DNA of 64,000 nucleotides, from the NCBI RefSeq assembly GCF_000513935.1, contig NZ_AZUY01000009.1, positions 1 through 64,000 of the forward strand, read 5' to 3'. This document shows, one piece after another, positions 39,985 through 48,420 of the stretch. The translations under genes and the position numbers were made by a program. The number at the start of each line of letters is the position of its first letter. Within the stretch, counting starts at the first letter, position 1. This stretch comes from Mesorhizobium sp. WSM3626 (GTDB lineage: Bacteria; Pseudomonadota; Alphaproteobacteria; Rhizobiales; Rhizobiaceae). The notes below the pieces were generated by a model, which searched no databases, had not been told where the DNA came from, and worked only from the letters and a program-made list of their open reading frames with translations.

Positions 39985-41349
39985 GTGACCGATATCTTGG
40001 CGGAACAGGCGCTTCTTCCCAACGGCTGGCACGACAATGTGCGGATCACTTTCGCCAATGGGCGCATTGCGGCCGTAGAGCCTGGGAGCACCGCGTCGCC
40101 TGGTGACGAACGCCATGCCATTCTCCTGCCAGGCATGACCAATCTGCACAGCCACGCCTTCCAGCGCGGCATGGCAGGGCTCGCCGAGTTGCGCGGGCCC
40201 TCCGCCGACAGTTTCTGGAGCTGGCGCGAGGTGATGTACCGCTTCGCGCTGTCGATGACTCCGAACCAGGTCGAGGCGGTGGCAGCGCAGCTCTACGTGG
40301 AAATGCTGGAGGCCGGTTTTTCGCGCGTCGGCGAATTTCATTATCTGCACCATGACCGTGACGGACAACCCTATGCCAACCCAGCCGAGATGGCCGAGCG
40401 CATCGCTGCCGCGGCCGGCGAAACGGGGATCGGCCTGACGCTGTTGCCTGTGTTTTACGCACATTCCTCCTTCGGTGGTGCCGCGCCAAACGAAGGCCAG
40501 CGCCGATTCATCAACGATGTGAATCGGTTCGCCCGGCTTGTTGAGAAAAGCCGGGAATCTGTTCGCTCTTTGAATCAAGCGATTGTCGGCGTTGCCCCGC
40601 ACAGTCTGCGGGCCGCGACGCCTGAGGAACTCACGGCGATTGCGGCCATGGCGCCAAACGGGCCAATCCACATCCATGTCGCCGAGCAGGTGAAAGAAGT
40701 CGAAGACTGCCTTGCCTGGTCCGGCGCGCGTCCGGTCGAATTTCTGCTTGGGGCTGCCGATGTCGACCAGCACTGGTGCCTGATCCATGCCACCCACATG
40801 ACCGATGCTGAAACCATCGGCATGGCCAGGAGCGGCGCCATTGCCGGCCTTTGCCCGATCACGGAGGCCAATCTCGGCGACGGCACCTTTGCCGCGCCTT
40901 TGTTCAGGGAGCATGGCGGCCGCTTCGGTGTCGGCTCCGATTCCAACGTGCTGATCGGCCTGCCCGACGAATTGCGCCAGCTCGAATATTCGCAGCGCCT
41001 CGCGCACCGCGCCCGCAATGTGCTGGCCGTGGCTGGCGGCTCGACCGGCCGCGCGCTGTACGACGCAGCGCTTAACGGCGGCAGCGTCGCGCTTGGCGCC
41101 GGCGCATCGCAAATCGCGCCTGGTGCATCCGCCGATCTCATCTCGCTCGACGCCGGCAACCCCTCGCTGGCCGGCAAAACCGGCGATGCGATCCTCGACG
41201 CCTGGATTTTCGCCAATGGCAGCAAGGTCGATTGTGTCTGGGTGCATGGCAAGAAACAGGTCAGTGATGGCAGACATGCCAAGCGCGAGGCCATCGCCGA
41301 ACGGTTTCGCGGCGTGATGACAGCGCTTTCCGAGGGTTCACCCAGATGA
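39985..41349 (+). CDS. hutF: Formimidoylglutamate deiminase
   Basis: HutF converts N-formimino-L-glutamate to N-formyl-glutamate and ammonia. The 454-residue amidohydrolase shows the metal site PGMTNLHSHAFQRGMAG, HIHVAEQVKEVEDC, LIHATHMTDAETIGMARSGA and GVGSDSNVLIGLPDELR. The start is a GTG at 39985 after GGAGAG; the frame runs further upstream, but that part includes the operator. It is divergent from hutI and its stop overlaps the hutC start in ATGA. Confidence 0.94.
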   Translation: MTDILAEQALLPNGWHDNVRITFANGRIAAVEPGSTASPGDERHAILLPGMTNLHSHAFQRGMAGLAELRGPSADSFWSWREVMYRFALSMTPNQVEAVAAQLYVEMLEAGFSRVGEFHYLHHDRDGQPYANPAEMAERIAAAAGETGIGLTLLPVFYAHSSFGGAAPNEGQRRFINDVNRFARLVEKSRESVRSLNQAIVGVAPHSLRAATPEELTAIAAMAPNGPIHIHVAEQVKEVEDCLAWSGARPVEFLLGAADVDQHWCLIHATHMTDAETIGMARSGAIAGLCPITEANLGDGTFAAPLFREHGGRFGVGSDSNVLIGLPDELRQLEYSQRLAHRARNVLAVAGGSTGRALYDAALNGGSVALGAGASQIAPGASADLISLDAGNPSLAGKTGDAILDAWIFANGSKVDCVWVHGKKQVSDGRHAKREAIAERFRGVMTALSEGSPR

Positions 41350-42092
41350 GCATGGCTGAACCGACGGAGATAGACGACAGCGAGACCGTCTCGCTGCATC
41401 AGCGCATCCTTTCCGATATCCGGGAAAGAATTCTTTCCGGCACCTGGGTGCCCGGCCACCGTATCCCGTTCGAACATGAGCTGACCGCCGAATACAAATG
41501 CTCACGCATGACGGTGAACAAGGCTCTGTCCCAGTTGGCCAAGGCAGGTTTGATCGAACGCCGCCGCCGGTCGGGCAGCTTTGTCCGCCAGCCGCAATCG
41601 CAGGCAGCCGTGCTGGAACTTCACGACATCAGGATCGAAGTCGAGGCGCTCGGCCTGCCCTATCGCTACGAGCGGCTGGAACGCCTGAAGCGGCGCAGCA
41701 ATGGGGAGGACAGGACGTTGCTCGAACTGTCCGCCACAGGTCCAGTGCTATGGCTCGAAGGTCTTCATTTTGCCGGCGAACGGCCATTCGCGCTCGAGCA
41801 ACGTCTGATCAATCTTTCGGCGGTTTCGGAAGCCGGGGACGAAGAGTTTCTGGAAATCGCTGCTGGGCCTTGGCTGATCGACCGCGTGCCGTGGAGCGAG
41901 GCCGAGCATCGGATACGCGCCATGAGCGCTGACGACGCCATCGCCGATGCGCTCGACATCGATCCCGGGGCACCTTGCCTGGTGGTCGAACGCCGCACCT
42001 GGAGTGCCGAGCACCCGGTCACCCACGTGCGCTTCATCTATCCGGCGGAAAGCCATACGCTGGTGGCAAGGTTCACGCCGTCGCAGGGGTGA
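41346..42092 (+). CDS. hutC: Histidine utilisation repressor, GntR/HutC family
   Basis: HutC is a GntR-family repressor whose inducer is usually urocanate. The 248-residue product has a winged helix-turn-helix (LHQRILSDIRERILSGTWVPGHRIPFEHELTAEY split by the recognition helix CSRMTVNKALSQLAKAGLIERRRRSGSFV) and a C-terminal UTRA ligand-binding domain (from about residue 95, LGLPYRYERLERLKRR; ending THVRFIYPAESHTLVARF). It is translationally coupled to hutF. By family knowledge it should bind the palindrome at 39915 and repress both hut units and itself. Confidence 0.92.
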   Translation: MSMAEPTEIDDSETVSLHQRILSDIRERILSGTWVPGHRIPFEHELTAEYKCSRMTVNKALSQLAKAGLIERRRRSGSFVRQPQSQAAVLELHDIRIEVEALGLPYRYERLERLKRRSNGEDRTLLELSATGPVLWLEGLHFAGERPFALEQRLINLSAVSEAGDEEFLEIAAGPWLIDRVPWSEAEHRIRAMSADDAIADALDIDPGAPCLVVERRTWSAEHPVTHVRFIYPAESHTLVARFTPSQG

Positions 42093-42095
42093 GTG

Positions 42096-42120
42096 ATCTC
42101 CCCCTCGTCGTGGGGGAGAT
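42096..42120. terminator. Hairpin between converging hutC and the RidA gene
   Basis: ATCTCCCCC and GGGGGAGAT form a perfect 9-bp stem around TCGTCGT, 3 bases after the hutC stop and 22 bases from the RidA stop. It is probably a shared terminator. Confidence 0.6.
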
Positions 42121-42142
42121 CGGCAGTTCTGACGTCGCGCCT

Positions 42143-42487
42143 TTACAACGCCGCGGTGATAATAATCTCGACCAGATATTCCGGGCCGGCGAGCTTTGCT
42201 TCGCCGGTGGCGCGGGCGGGCGTGTGGCCCTGCGGCACCCACTTGTCCCATTCGGTATTCATCTCGGCGAAGGTGCCCATGTCGGCCAGCCAGATGATCG
42301 CCTGGACGATCTTGGTCTTGTCGGTGCCGGCCTTGGCCAGCAATTCGTCGATGGTCGCCAGAATATCGCGGGTCTGCGCGGCGACGTTGCCGCCGGGTTC
42401 GCCGACCTGGCCGGCCAGGTAGACGGTGTTGCCGTGGATGACGATCTGGCTCATGCGCGGGCCAACATCGATGCGACGAATGCTCAT
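42143..42487 (-). CDS. RidA/YjgF-family protein
   Basis: Rid proteins hydrolyse reactive enamine/imine intermediates made by PLP enzymes, forming ammonia and keto acids. The 114-residue product has the family form, with VYLAGQVGEPGGNVAAQTRDILATID, LADMGTFAEMNTEWDKWV and the closing ARATGEAKLAGPEYLVEI. It has an Ala before the terminal region where RidA itself has the substrate-binding Arg in the sequence PARAT(G), so the Arg is kept in ARATGE. It belongs to the broader Rid superfamily rather than surely to canonical RidA. I start at the ATG at 42485-42487; the longer frame is not conserved. Confidence 0.85.
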   Translation of the reverse strand: MSIRRIDVGPRMSQIVIHGNTVYLAGQVGEPGGNVAAQTRDILATIDELLAKAGTDKTKIVQAIIWLADMGTFAEMNTEWDKWVPQGHTPARATGEAKLAGPEYLVEIIITAAL

Positions 42488-42651
42488 TGCGAGTTCCTTC
42501 CGTTGTGGTCGCGCCTCTTTAGAGTCGCCGTCCGCTTCGGGCAAGGCCGGCTGAACCGAAACCGCTTGAGCCAATTGCTCCATCCAGGGCCAGGCGCCTA
42601 CACGGCGAGTTGACCACCGCGACGCAATTCCGCCGGATTGGCTTGTTGACT

Positions 42652-42667
42652 AATGTAATAACATCAC
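42652..42667. promoter_or_regulatory. Candidate Zur-type operator
   Basis: AATGTAATAACATCAC resembles Zur boxes, which have the general form ATGTTATANTATAACAT. The ATGT...ACAT half-sites are kept and the centre is imperfect. It lies 50 bases upstream of the metal importer operon, an AT-rich spot in GC-rich DNA. Confidence 0.4.
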
Positions 42668-42716
42668 ATATCCAAACGGCCGCACCTTAGCCGGATTTGG
42701 TTTCCCACGGAACGAT

Positions 42717-43523
42717 ATGACCCAGACCTGCCTGACATTCCGTGACCTGACGTTGGGCTACAACAGCCATCCCGCGATCCATCACCTCGATGGCGCGATC
42801 CGCAAGGGCTCGCTGACGGCCGTGGTTGGGGCCAACGGCTCTGGCAAGTCGACGCTGATGAAGGGTATTGTCGGGGTGCTGAAGCCGATGGCAGGCGAGG
42901 TCATTCGCGCGCCGGGCGTGCGGGCGGCCTACCTGCCGCAGCAATCGGAACTCGATCGCTCCTTTCCCGCCCGCGTTGTCGATCTGGTCTCGCTCGGCCT
43001 GTGGCCGAAGCGCGGCATGCTTGGCCGCTATACGGGGGAAGATCGTGAGGCCGTCAGCCAGGCTTTGATGGCCGTCGGCCTCGGCGGCTTCGAGAAGCGG
43101 CCGATCGACACGCTGTCGGGTGGCCAGTTGCAGCGCACGCTGTTTGCCCGCGTGCTGTTGCAGGATGCCGACCTGATCCTGCTCGACGAACCGTTCAACG
43201 CCGTCGACGCCAAGACGGTCGGTGACCTCATTGCCTTGATCAAGCGTTGGCACGGCGAAGAGCGCACCATCATGGTGGTGGTTCATGATCTCGATCTGGT
43301 GCGCCAGAATTTTCCCGAAACACTGCTGCTTGCCCGTCAGCCGGTTGCCTGGGGCGAGACCCGGGAGACGCTGAAACCGGAGAACCTGCTGCGCGCGCGC
43401 CGCTTCCACGAAGCCTGGGAAGAGAACGCGCCCTGGTGCGAGCCTGACGAGCACGCTCATGACCATGATCATCATGGCCACGACCGCGATCATCACCATG
43501 GCGCCGGACCGAGGGCTGCCTGA
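42717..43523 (+). CDS. Zn/Mn ABC importer, ATP-binding protein (AztA/ZnuC-like)
   Basis: The 268-residue ATPase powers uptake of a divalent metal across the inner membrane. It has Walker A GANGSGKST, the signature LSGGQLQR, Walker B DLILLDEPFNAVD and the switch VVHDLDL. The C-terminus is histidine-rich (HAHDHDHHGHDRDHHHG), which may bind zinc in the cytoplasm. Gene order ATPase-permease-binding protein is that of AztABC in Paracoccus, whereas znu loci usually have znuA divergent. I therefore favour an Azt-type zinc importer, without excluding manganese. Its stop overlaps the permease start (TGATG). Confidence 0.88.
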   Translation: MTQTCLTFRDLTLGYNSHPAIHHLDGAIRKGSLTAVVGANGSGKSTLMKGIVGVLKPMAGEVIRAPGVRAAYLPQQSELDRSFPARVVDLVSLGLWPKRGMLGRYTGEDREAVSQALMAVGLGGFEKRPIDTLSGGQLQRTLFARVLLQDADLILLDEPFNAVDAKTVGDLIALIKRWHGEERTIMVVVHDLDLVRQNFPETLLLARQPVAWGETRETLKPENLLRARRFHEAWEENAPWCEPDEHAHDHDHHGHDRDHHHGAGPRAA

Positions 43524-44398
43524 TGGACGCGCTCTACAGTCTTTTCATCGCACCTTTCGCCGATTTCGGCTTCATGCAACGGGCGCTGTTCGGCTCGCTG
43601 ATGCTGTCGCTCGGCGCCTGCCCGATCGGCGTCTTCCTGATGCTGCGGCGCATGAGCCTGTCGGGCGACGCGATGGCGCATGCCATTCTGCCGGGCGCGG
43701 CCGCGGGTTTCCTGTTCTACGGGCTGGAAATCCTGCCGATGACCATTGGCGGCCTGATCGCCGGCATCATCGTGGCGCTCGGCGCCGGTGCCGTGTCGCG
43801 CTTCACCATCCAGCGCGAGGACGCCTCGATGGCCGCCTTCTACCTGATTTCGCTCGCCATCGGCGTGCTGATGGTGTCGATCCGCGGCTCCAGCGTCGAC
43901 CTCATGCATGTGCTGTTCGGCACGGTGCTGGCGCTCAACAACGAGGCTTTGACGCTGATTGACGGCATCGTCGCGGTGACGCTGGTCAGCCTTGCCATCT
44001 TCTGGCGGGCGCTGGTGGCCGAATGCCTCGACCCGCTGTTCCTGCGTTCGGTCAGCCGCATGGGCAGCCCGGTGCATTTCATCTTCCTCGGTCTCGTCGT
44101 GCTCAACCTCGTCGGCGGCTTCCAGGCGCTCGGAACTTTGCTTTCCGTCGGATTGATGATGCTGCCGGCGGCAGCCGCACGCTTCTGGACGACGCGCGTC
44201 GAACCGATGTGCGTGCTGGCCGTACTGATCGGCTTTGCCTCCTGCATCGCCGGACTGCTCTTGTCCTATCATGCGTCGCTGCCATCCGGCCCTGCCATCA
44301 TTCTGTCGGCTGGCGTCGTCTATTTCGCCTCGATCCTGTTTGGCACGCGCGGCATCCTGCGCGCCCGCATCATCCATCACCGTCACAGAACGGCCTGA
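43523..44398 (+). CDS. Zn/Mn ABC importer, permease (AztB/ZnuB-like)
   Basis: The 291-residue membrane protein of the ABC-3 family forms the metal channel. It has about eight helices, with family features in SLMLSLGACPIGVFLMLRRMSLSGDAMAHAILPGAAAGF and the later LLSVGLMMLPAAAARFW. It shares one base with the upstream ATPase stop, so translation is coupled, and lies 26 bases before the binding-protein gene. Confidence 0.9.
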   Translation: MDALYSLFIAPFADFGFMQRALFGSLMLSLGACPIGVFLMLRRMSLSGDAMAHAILPGAAAGFLFYGLEILPMTIGGLIAGIIVALGAGAVSRFTIQREDASMAAFYLISLAIGVLMVSIRGSSVDLMHVLFGTVLALNNEALTLIDGIVAVTLVSLAIFWRALVAECLDPLFLRSVSRMGSPVHFIFLGLVVLNLVGGFQALGTLLSVGLMMLPAAAARFWTTRVEPMCVLAVLIGFASCIAGLLLSYHASLPSGPAIILSAGVVYFASILFGTRGILRARIIHHRHRTA

Positions 44399-44424
44399 TC
44401 CCCCGCCCTAAAGGAGACCCGCTT

Positions 44425-45366
44425 ATGCTCAAATCGATCCGTGCCGCCCTGACGATGAGCGTTATAACATTTGCCGCCTTTAGCGCGTCATCGGCTTTCG
44501 CCGCGCCGCTGAAAGTGGTCGCCAGCTTCACAGTCATTGCGGATTTCGCCAAGAATGTCGGCGGCGACCGCATCGCGATCACCACGATCGTCGGCCCAGA
44601 CGGCGACGCCCATGTCTACGAGCCGAGCCCTGCCGACGCGGTGGCCATGGCCAAGGCCGATATCGTGCTGGTCAACGGCCTGCACTTCGAAGGTTTCCTG
44701 CAGCGCCTAGTCGATGCCAGCGCCACCAAGGCCTCCATTGTCACCTTGACCAAGGGCGTGACGCCGATCGACTTCAAACCTGAATTCGCCGACGCCGATG
44801 CGGCCGAGGGTGCCGGCACCGGCGGCGGCAAGACGGTCACCGATCCGCACGCCTTCCAGTCGATCGCCAATGCCAAGATTTATGTGAAGAACATCGCCGA
44901 AGCCTTTTGCGCGGCCGACAGCGACGGCTGTGTCAGCTACCAGACCAATGCCGCCGCCTACACCAAGAAGCTCGATGCGCTGGAAGGCGAAGTGAAGGCG
45001 GCGATCCAGTCGATCCCCGAAGCAAAGCGCGTCGTCATCACCTCGCATGACGCCTTCGGCTATTTCGAACATGAATACGGCCTGACCTTCCTCGCTCCGC
45101 AAGGCATCTCGACCGATTCCGAACCGTCGGCCGCCGATGTCTCCAAGCTGGTCGAGCAGGTGAAGCAGGACAAGGCCGCGGCCATCTTCGTCGAGAACAT
45201 CACCAACCCGCGCCTGATCGAGCAGATCGCCAGCGAGACCGGTATCAAGGTCGGCGGCACGCTCTACTCGGACGCGCTGTCGCAGCCCGACGGCCCGGGC
45301 TCGACCTATATCGACATGATGCACAACAACATCCGTCAGATCAAAGGTGCCATTCTAGGCAGCTGA
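44425..45366 (+). CDS. Zn/Mn ABC importer, substrate-binding protein (AztC/ZnuA-like)
   Basis: The 313-residue cluster A-I solute-binding protein has a signal peptide cut after SAFA (about residue 26). The metal site is visible as His in DAHVYEPSPADA, His in VTDPHAFQS, His in VVITSHDAFGYFEHEYG and Asp in LYSDALSQPDG. The loop before DPHAF, histidine-rich in ZnuA and AztC, is here short and has no histidine (EFADADAAEGAGTGGGK). The ribosome binding site AAGGAG fixes the ATG at 44425. It completes the three-gene importer. Confidence 0.9.
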   Translation: MLKSIRAALTMSVITFAAFSASSAFAAPLKVVASFTVIADFAKNVGGDRIAITTIVGPDGDAHVYEPSPADAVAMAKADIVLVNGLHFEGFLQRLVDASATKASIVTLTKGVTPIDFKPEFADADAAEGAGTGGGKTVTDPHAFQSIANAKIYVKNIAEAFCAADSDGCVSYQTNAAAYTKKLDALEGEVKAAIQSIPEAKRVVITSHDAFGYFEHEYGLTFLAPQGISTDSEPSAADVSKLVEQVKQDKAAAIFVENITNPRLIEQIASETGIKVGGTLYSDALSQPDGPGSTYIDMMHNNIRQIKGAILGS

Positions 45367-45516
45367 ATTTGATCCGCACCCAACCGGGCCGTATCGGCCT
45401 GGTTGGATTTTCTGGCGCGCCATGTCTATTTGGCAGAGAATTCCGTCGATGCGGATTGCCGTGCCCACCGGGCAATGGCAAGACTGCCGCCAAACCAGAT
45501 TGCGAGGACATGAGCC

Positions 45517-45855
45517 ATGGAATATCGCCAGATCAGCGAGGACTATTCGGTCTCCGGTCAGATCCAGCCCGAAGATGTCGCCACCATCAAGGAAGCCGGC
45601 TTCAAGAGCGTGATCTGCAACCGGCCGGACGATGAGCAGCCCGGCCAACCTTCGGCGGACACGCTCAAGGCAACGGTCGAAGCCGCTGGCCTCGCCTTCC
45701 GCTACATCCCGGTGATCAGCGGCCAGATGACCGCCGAGAATGTCGAGGACCAAGCAGAAGCGCTCGATGAGCTCCAAGGCCCGGTGTTTGCTTATTGCCG
45801 CTCCGGCGCGCGCTGCACCAATCTGTTCCTGGCGATACAGCAGTCGAAGGGTTAG
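45517..45855 (+). CDS. Blh-type phosphatase-like protein (DUF442/TIGR01244)
   Basis: The 112-residue product matches the small domain found alone or fused to metallo-beta-lactamases in Blh proteins. Its blocks are YSVSGQIQPEDVATIKEAGF, VICNRPDDEQPGQPS, FRYIPVISGQMTAENV and the cysteine loop FAYCRSGARC. That loop resembles the P-loop of dual-specificity phosphatases and rhodaneses. In other rhizobia related proteins act in sulfide/persulfide handling or biofilm formation; which applies here is unknown. It is convergent with the Lrp-family gene: the stop codons overlap (45852-45855). Confidence 0.82.
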   Translation: MEYRQISEDYSVSGQIQPEDVATIKEAGFKSVICNRPDDEQPGQPSADTLKATVEAAGLAFRYIPVISGQMTAENVEDQAEALDELQGPVFAYCRSGARCTNLFLAIQQSKG

Positions 45856-46319
45856 ATCGGCAGCGCCCCCGTTTCCTTCAGCGTCTCCAGCACGATCGCC
45901 GTTTTCACATGCTGCACGGATTCATGCGGCAGGAGTACGCCGTTGACGAACTCCGACAACGATTTGAGATCGGGCGTCACCACCTTCAGGATGTAATCCA
46001 TCTCGCCGGTCAGCGCGTGCGCCTCCTGCACTTCCGGCAAGCGCGCCACCAATTCGCCGAAGCGCCGGGCGTTGTCGCGGTTGTGAGTGGCCAGCGTCAC
46101 TGAAATGACGTTGACCAGCGAGAAGCCGAGCCTGTCGCGGTCGAGCACGGCGCGATAGCCCTTGATATAGCCATCTTCCTCCAGCCGCTGCCGGCGGCGC
46201 GAGCATTGCGATGCCGACAGGTTCACCCTTTCGGAAAGGTCGTTGTTGGTGAGCCGCGCGTCGCCCTGCAAGAGCGCCATTATCTTGCGGTCAAACTGGT
46301 CAATGCGCGTTTCATCCAT
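45852..46319 (-). CDS. Lrp/AsnC-family regulator
   Basis: The 155-residue product has an N-terminal helix-turn-helix (RIDQFDRKIMALLQGDARLT, then LSERVNLSASQCSRRRQRLE) and a C-terminal RAM ligand-binding domain (VNVISVTLATHNRDNARRF, PEVQEAHALTGEMDYILKV). It is divergent from the 4-hydroxyphenylpyruvate dioxygenase gene, with 138 bases between them that hold two palindromic segments. By position it probably regulates that gene in response to an aromatic amino acid. Confidence 0.9.
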   Translation of the reverse strand: MDETRIDQFDRKIMALLQGDARLTNNDLSERVNLSASQCSRRRQRLEEDGYIKGYRAVLDRDRLGFSLVNVISVTLATHNRDNARRFGELVARLPEVQEAHALTGEMDYILKVVTPDLKSLSEFVNGVLLPHESVQHVKTAIVLETLKETGALPI

Positions 46320-46333
46320 GGTTTTTTCTCACA

Positions 46334-46379
46334 TCATGCATGCTTCACGCATGACATCACCATTTCAAGCGTTTGAATG
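46334..46379. promoter_or_regulatory. Palindromic candidates for Lrp-family binding
   Basis: TCATGC-N9-GCATGA (46334-46354) and the imperfect palindrome CATTTCAAGCGTTTGAATG (46361-46379) lie between the divergent Lrp-family and dioxygenase genes. Lrp proteins bind degenerate repeats of this kind; the assignment is by eye and position. Confidence 0.4.
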
Positions 46380-46457
46380 CAAGCACCATGCACAGGCTCC
46401 GCGCTATGATGGCGTTGGATGGCCTTTTTAGGCCAAGCAGCTTCCGGAGGAATTATC

Positions 46458-47573
46458 ATGGGTCCCTTCCCACACGACGCCCCGCCCGCCACGATCAGCA
46501 AGGACAACCCTGCCGGCACCGATGGCTTCGAGTTCGTCGAATTCGCGCATCCGGAGCCCAAGAAGCTAGCCGAACTGTTCACCCGCATGGGTTATATGGC
46601 GGTAGCCAGGCATCGCACGAAGGACATCACCGTCTGGCGCCAGGGCGACATCAACTATGTCGTCAATGCCGAGCCCGGCTCGCACGCGATGAAGTTCGCC
46701 GACAAGCACGGCCCTTGCGCGGCCTCGATGGCCTGGCGGGTGGTTGATGCCAAACATGCTTTCGAGCATGCGGTGTCGAAGGGCGCCACGCCTTATGAAG
46801 GCGACGACAAGGCACTCGACGTGCCGGCCATATCAGGCATCGGCGGTTCGCTGCTCTATTTCATCGCGGCCTATGGCAAAAAGGGCTCGGCCTATGATGC
46901 CGAGTTCGAATGGCTGGGCGAACGCGACCCGCGACCGCAGGGCGTCGGCTTCTATTACCTCGACCACCTGACCCACAATGTCTATCGCGGCCAGATGGAC
47001 AAATGGTGGGACTTCTATCGCAATCTGTTCGGTTTCAAGCAGATCCATTTCTTCGACATCGACGGCAGGATTACCGGCCTGGTCAGCCGCGCCATCACCT
47101 CGCCCTGCGGCAAGATCCGCATTCCATTGAATGAGTCCAAGGACGAGACCAGCCAGATCGCCGAATACCTGAAGAAGTACAATGGCGAAGGCATCCAGCA
47201 CGTCGCTGTCGGCACGGACGACATCTACGCCGCCACCGACAAGCTCGCCGAGAACGGGCTGAAATTCATGCCCGGCCCGCCTGAGGCCTATTATGAGATG
47301 TCGTATGACCGCGTGAACGGCCATGACGAGCCGATCGAGCGGATGAAGAAACACGGCATCCTGATCGACGGCGAAGGCGTGGTCGATGGCGGCACGACCA
47401 AGATCCTTCTGCAAATCTTTTCGAAGACCGTGATCGGGCCCATCTTTTTCGAGTTTATCCAGCGCAAGGGCGATGAAGGCTTTGGCGAAGGCAATTTCCG
47501 CGCGCTGTTCGAATCGATCGAGCAGGACCAGATCAAGCGCGGCGTCATCAAGGTTGACGGCAAGGCGGCGTAA
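46458..47573 (+). CDS. hppD: 4-hydroxyphenylpyruvate dioxygenase
   Basis: This Fe(II) enzyme turns 4-hydroxyphenylpyruvate into homogentisate in tyrosine degradation. The 371-residue product consists of two vicinal-oxygen-chelate domains. The iron ligands are His in YLDHLTHNV, His in GIQHVAVGTDD and Glu in GPIFFEFIQRKGD; the C-terminal gating helix region GFGEGNFRALFESIE is complete. The strong CCGGAGG site fixes the ATG at 46458; the frame opens 13 codons earlier. The product feeds hmgA, encoded 3 kb away. Confidence 0.95.
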   Translation: MGPFPHDAPPATISKDNPAGTDGFEFVEFAHPEPKKLAELFTRMGYMAVARHRTKDITVWRQGDINYVVNAEPGSHAMKFADKHGPCAASMAWRVVDAKHAFEHAVSKGATPYEGDDKALDVPAISGIGGSLLYFIAAYGKKGSAYDAEFEWLGERDPRPQGVGFYYLDHLTHNVYRGQMDKWWDFYRNLFGFKQIHFFDIDGRITGLVSRAITSPCGKIRIPLNESKDETSQIAEYLKKYNGEGIQHVAVGTDDIYAATDKLAENGLKFMPGPPEAYYEMSYDRVNGHDEPIERMKKHGILIDGEGVVDGGTTKILLQIFSKTVIGPIFFEFIQRKGDEGFGEGNFRALFESIEQDQIKRGVIKVDGKAA

Positions 47574-47637
47574 AAGTGAAAGCTCGTTTGCGGTTCGATC
47601 AGCGTTGACCTAAGTTCCGGCCATAAGAGGTCGATCT

Positions 47638-47865
47638 GTGAACGTCTCCATAACTGCAGCCGGAGCCAAACTGTCGGAACTGGTGAGACGCGCGAAAGCT
47701 GGCGAGGAGATCGTGCTCACGCGACGCGGGAAGGCCGTGGCGCGTCTCTTGCCGCCGCCGGGGAAGGAAGACCTTTTGCCACGCATCGGCGCCTTGAAGG
47801 GCAAGATTCGTATCGCCGATGATTTTGACGCCCTCGGCCCTGAATGGGCCGAGTATTCGAGATGA
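47638..47865 (+). CDS. Orphan Phd/VapB-type antitoxin
   Basis: The 75-residue protein has the Phd-type N-terminus (VSITAAGAKLSELVRRAKAGEEIVLTRRGKAVARLLPP) and the C-terminal tail GKIRIADDFDALGPEW typical of antitoxins paired with PIN toxins. It starts with GTG at 47638. No toxin follows: the convergent DinB gene ends 3 bases after its stop. It may be the remains of a toxin-antitoxin pair or a free-standing regulator. Confidence 0.8.
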   Translation: MNVSITAAGAKLSELVRRAKAGEEIVLTRRGKAVARLLPPPGKEDLLPRIGALKGKIRIADDFDALGPEWAEYSR

Positions 47866-47868
47866 CGG

Positions 47869-48405
47869 CTAGAGCCCCAGCCGCTCGACCTCTGTCTCCC
47901 TCAGATTGAAATCGTAATCGAGCAGGAACTCGTCCAACTGGGGCGGAGCGACCGAGCTACCCGAGAGCATGGCGTGGACTTGGCCGCGATGATGGATGTC
48001 GTGCAGGAAGACGTGCGCCAGGATATCGCCAATGCGTTCTGGGATCATGCCGTCCTCGCGCCGGTCGGTGATGACGCGACGATCGAGATCGGTCTCCGAC
48101 AGCCCATCGCAGAAGGCGATCAGCCGCCGGTCGGCCGCAAGCTGAGCCACGCAAAGCTCCGGCGCAGCATCGAAAGGCACGAAGTCATCGTAGGCAGCGG
48201 CACCGACGCCGCCTTCTTCGAGAAAACCGAGATAGAGCTGATCGACCGCGAGGACATGGTTGAGCGTTGCCTTGATCGACGGAAAAAAGCTGGTGCGCTC
48301 GGCCTCGAACTCACCGGGCTTCAGCGCAAGCACGGCTCGATAGAGCCGGTCGTTCGACCACAAATTGTTGCGCGCCATGCGGCGAAGATGCTCGAGCAGG
48401 GTCAT
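47869..48405 (-). CDS. DinB-fold metalloprotein
   Basis: The 178-residue four-helix protein belongs to the DinB/YfiT superfamily. The metal-site histidines are His50 (ATLNHVLAVDQLYL) and His135/His139 (HVFLHDIHHRGQ). The superfamily includes thiol-dependent transferases and mycothiol-dependent maleylpyruvate isomerase. The gene lies 15 bases downstream of the fumarylacetoacetase gene in the apparent hmgA-MBL-fumarylacetoacetase operon. The isomerase step between HmgA and fumarylacetoacetase is otherwise missing here, so a maleylacetoacetate isomerase role is possible but unproven. Confidence 0.85.
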   Translation of the reverse strand: MTLLEHLRRMARNNLWSNDRLYRAVLALKPGEFEAERTSFFPSIKATLNHVLAVDQLYLGFLEEGGVGAAAYDDFVPFDAAPELCVAQLAADRRLIAFCDGLSETDLDRRVITDRREDGMIPERIGDILAHVFLHDIHHRGQVHAMLSGSSVAPPQLDEFLLDYDFNLRETEVERLGL

Positions 48406-48420
48406 TCTTCCTCCTTGCGC

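Noticed and set aside
42652..42700. Riboswitch upstream of the metal importer
   Set aside because: The leader is too short and I saw no conserved riboswitch core; an operator is the simpler reading.
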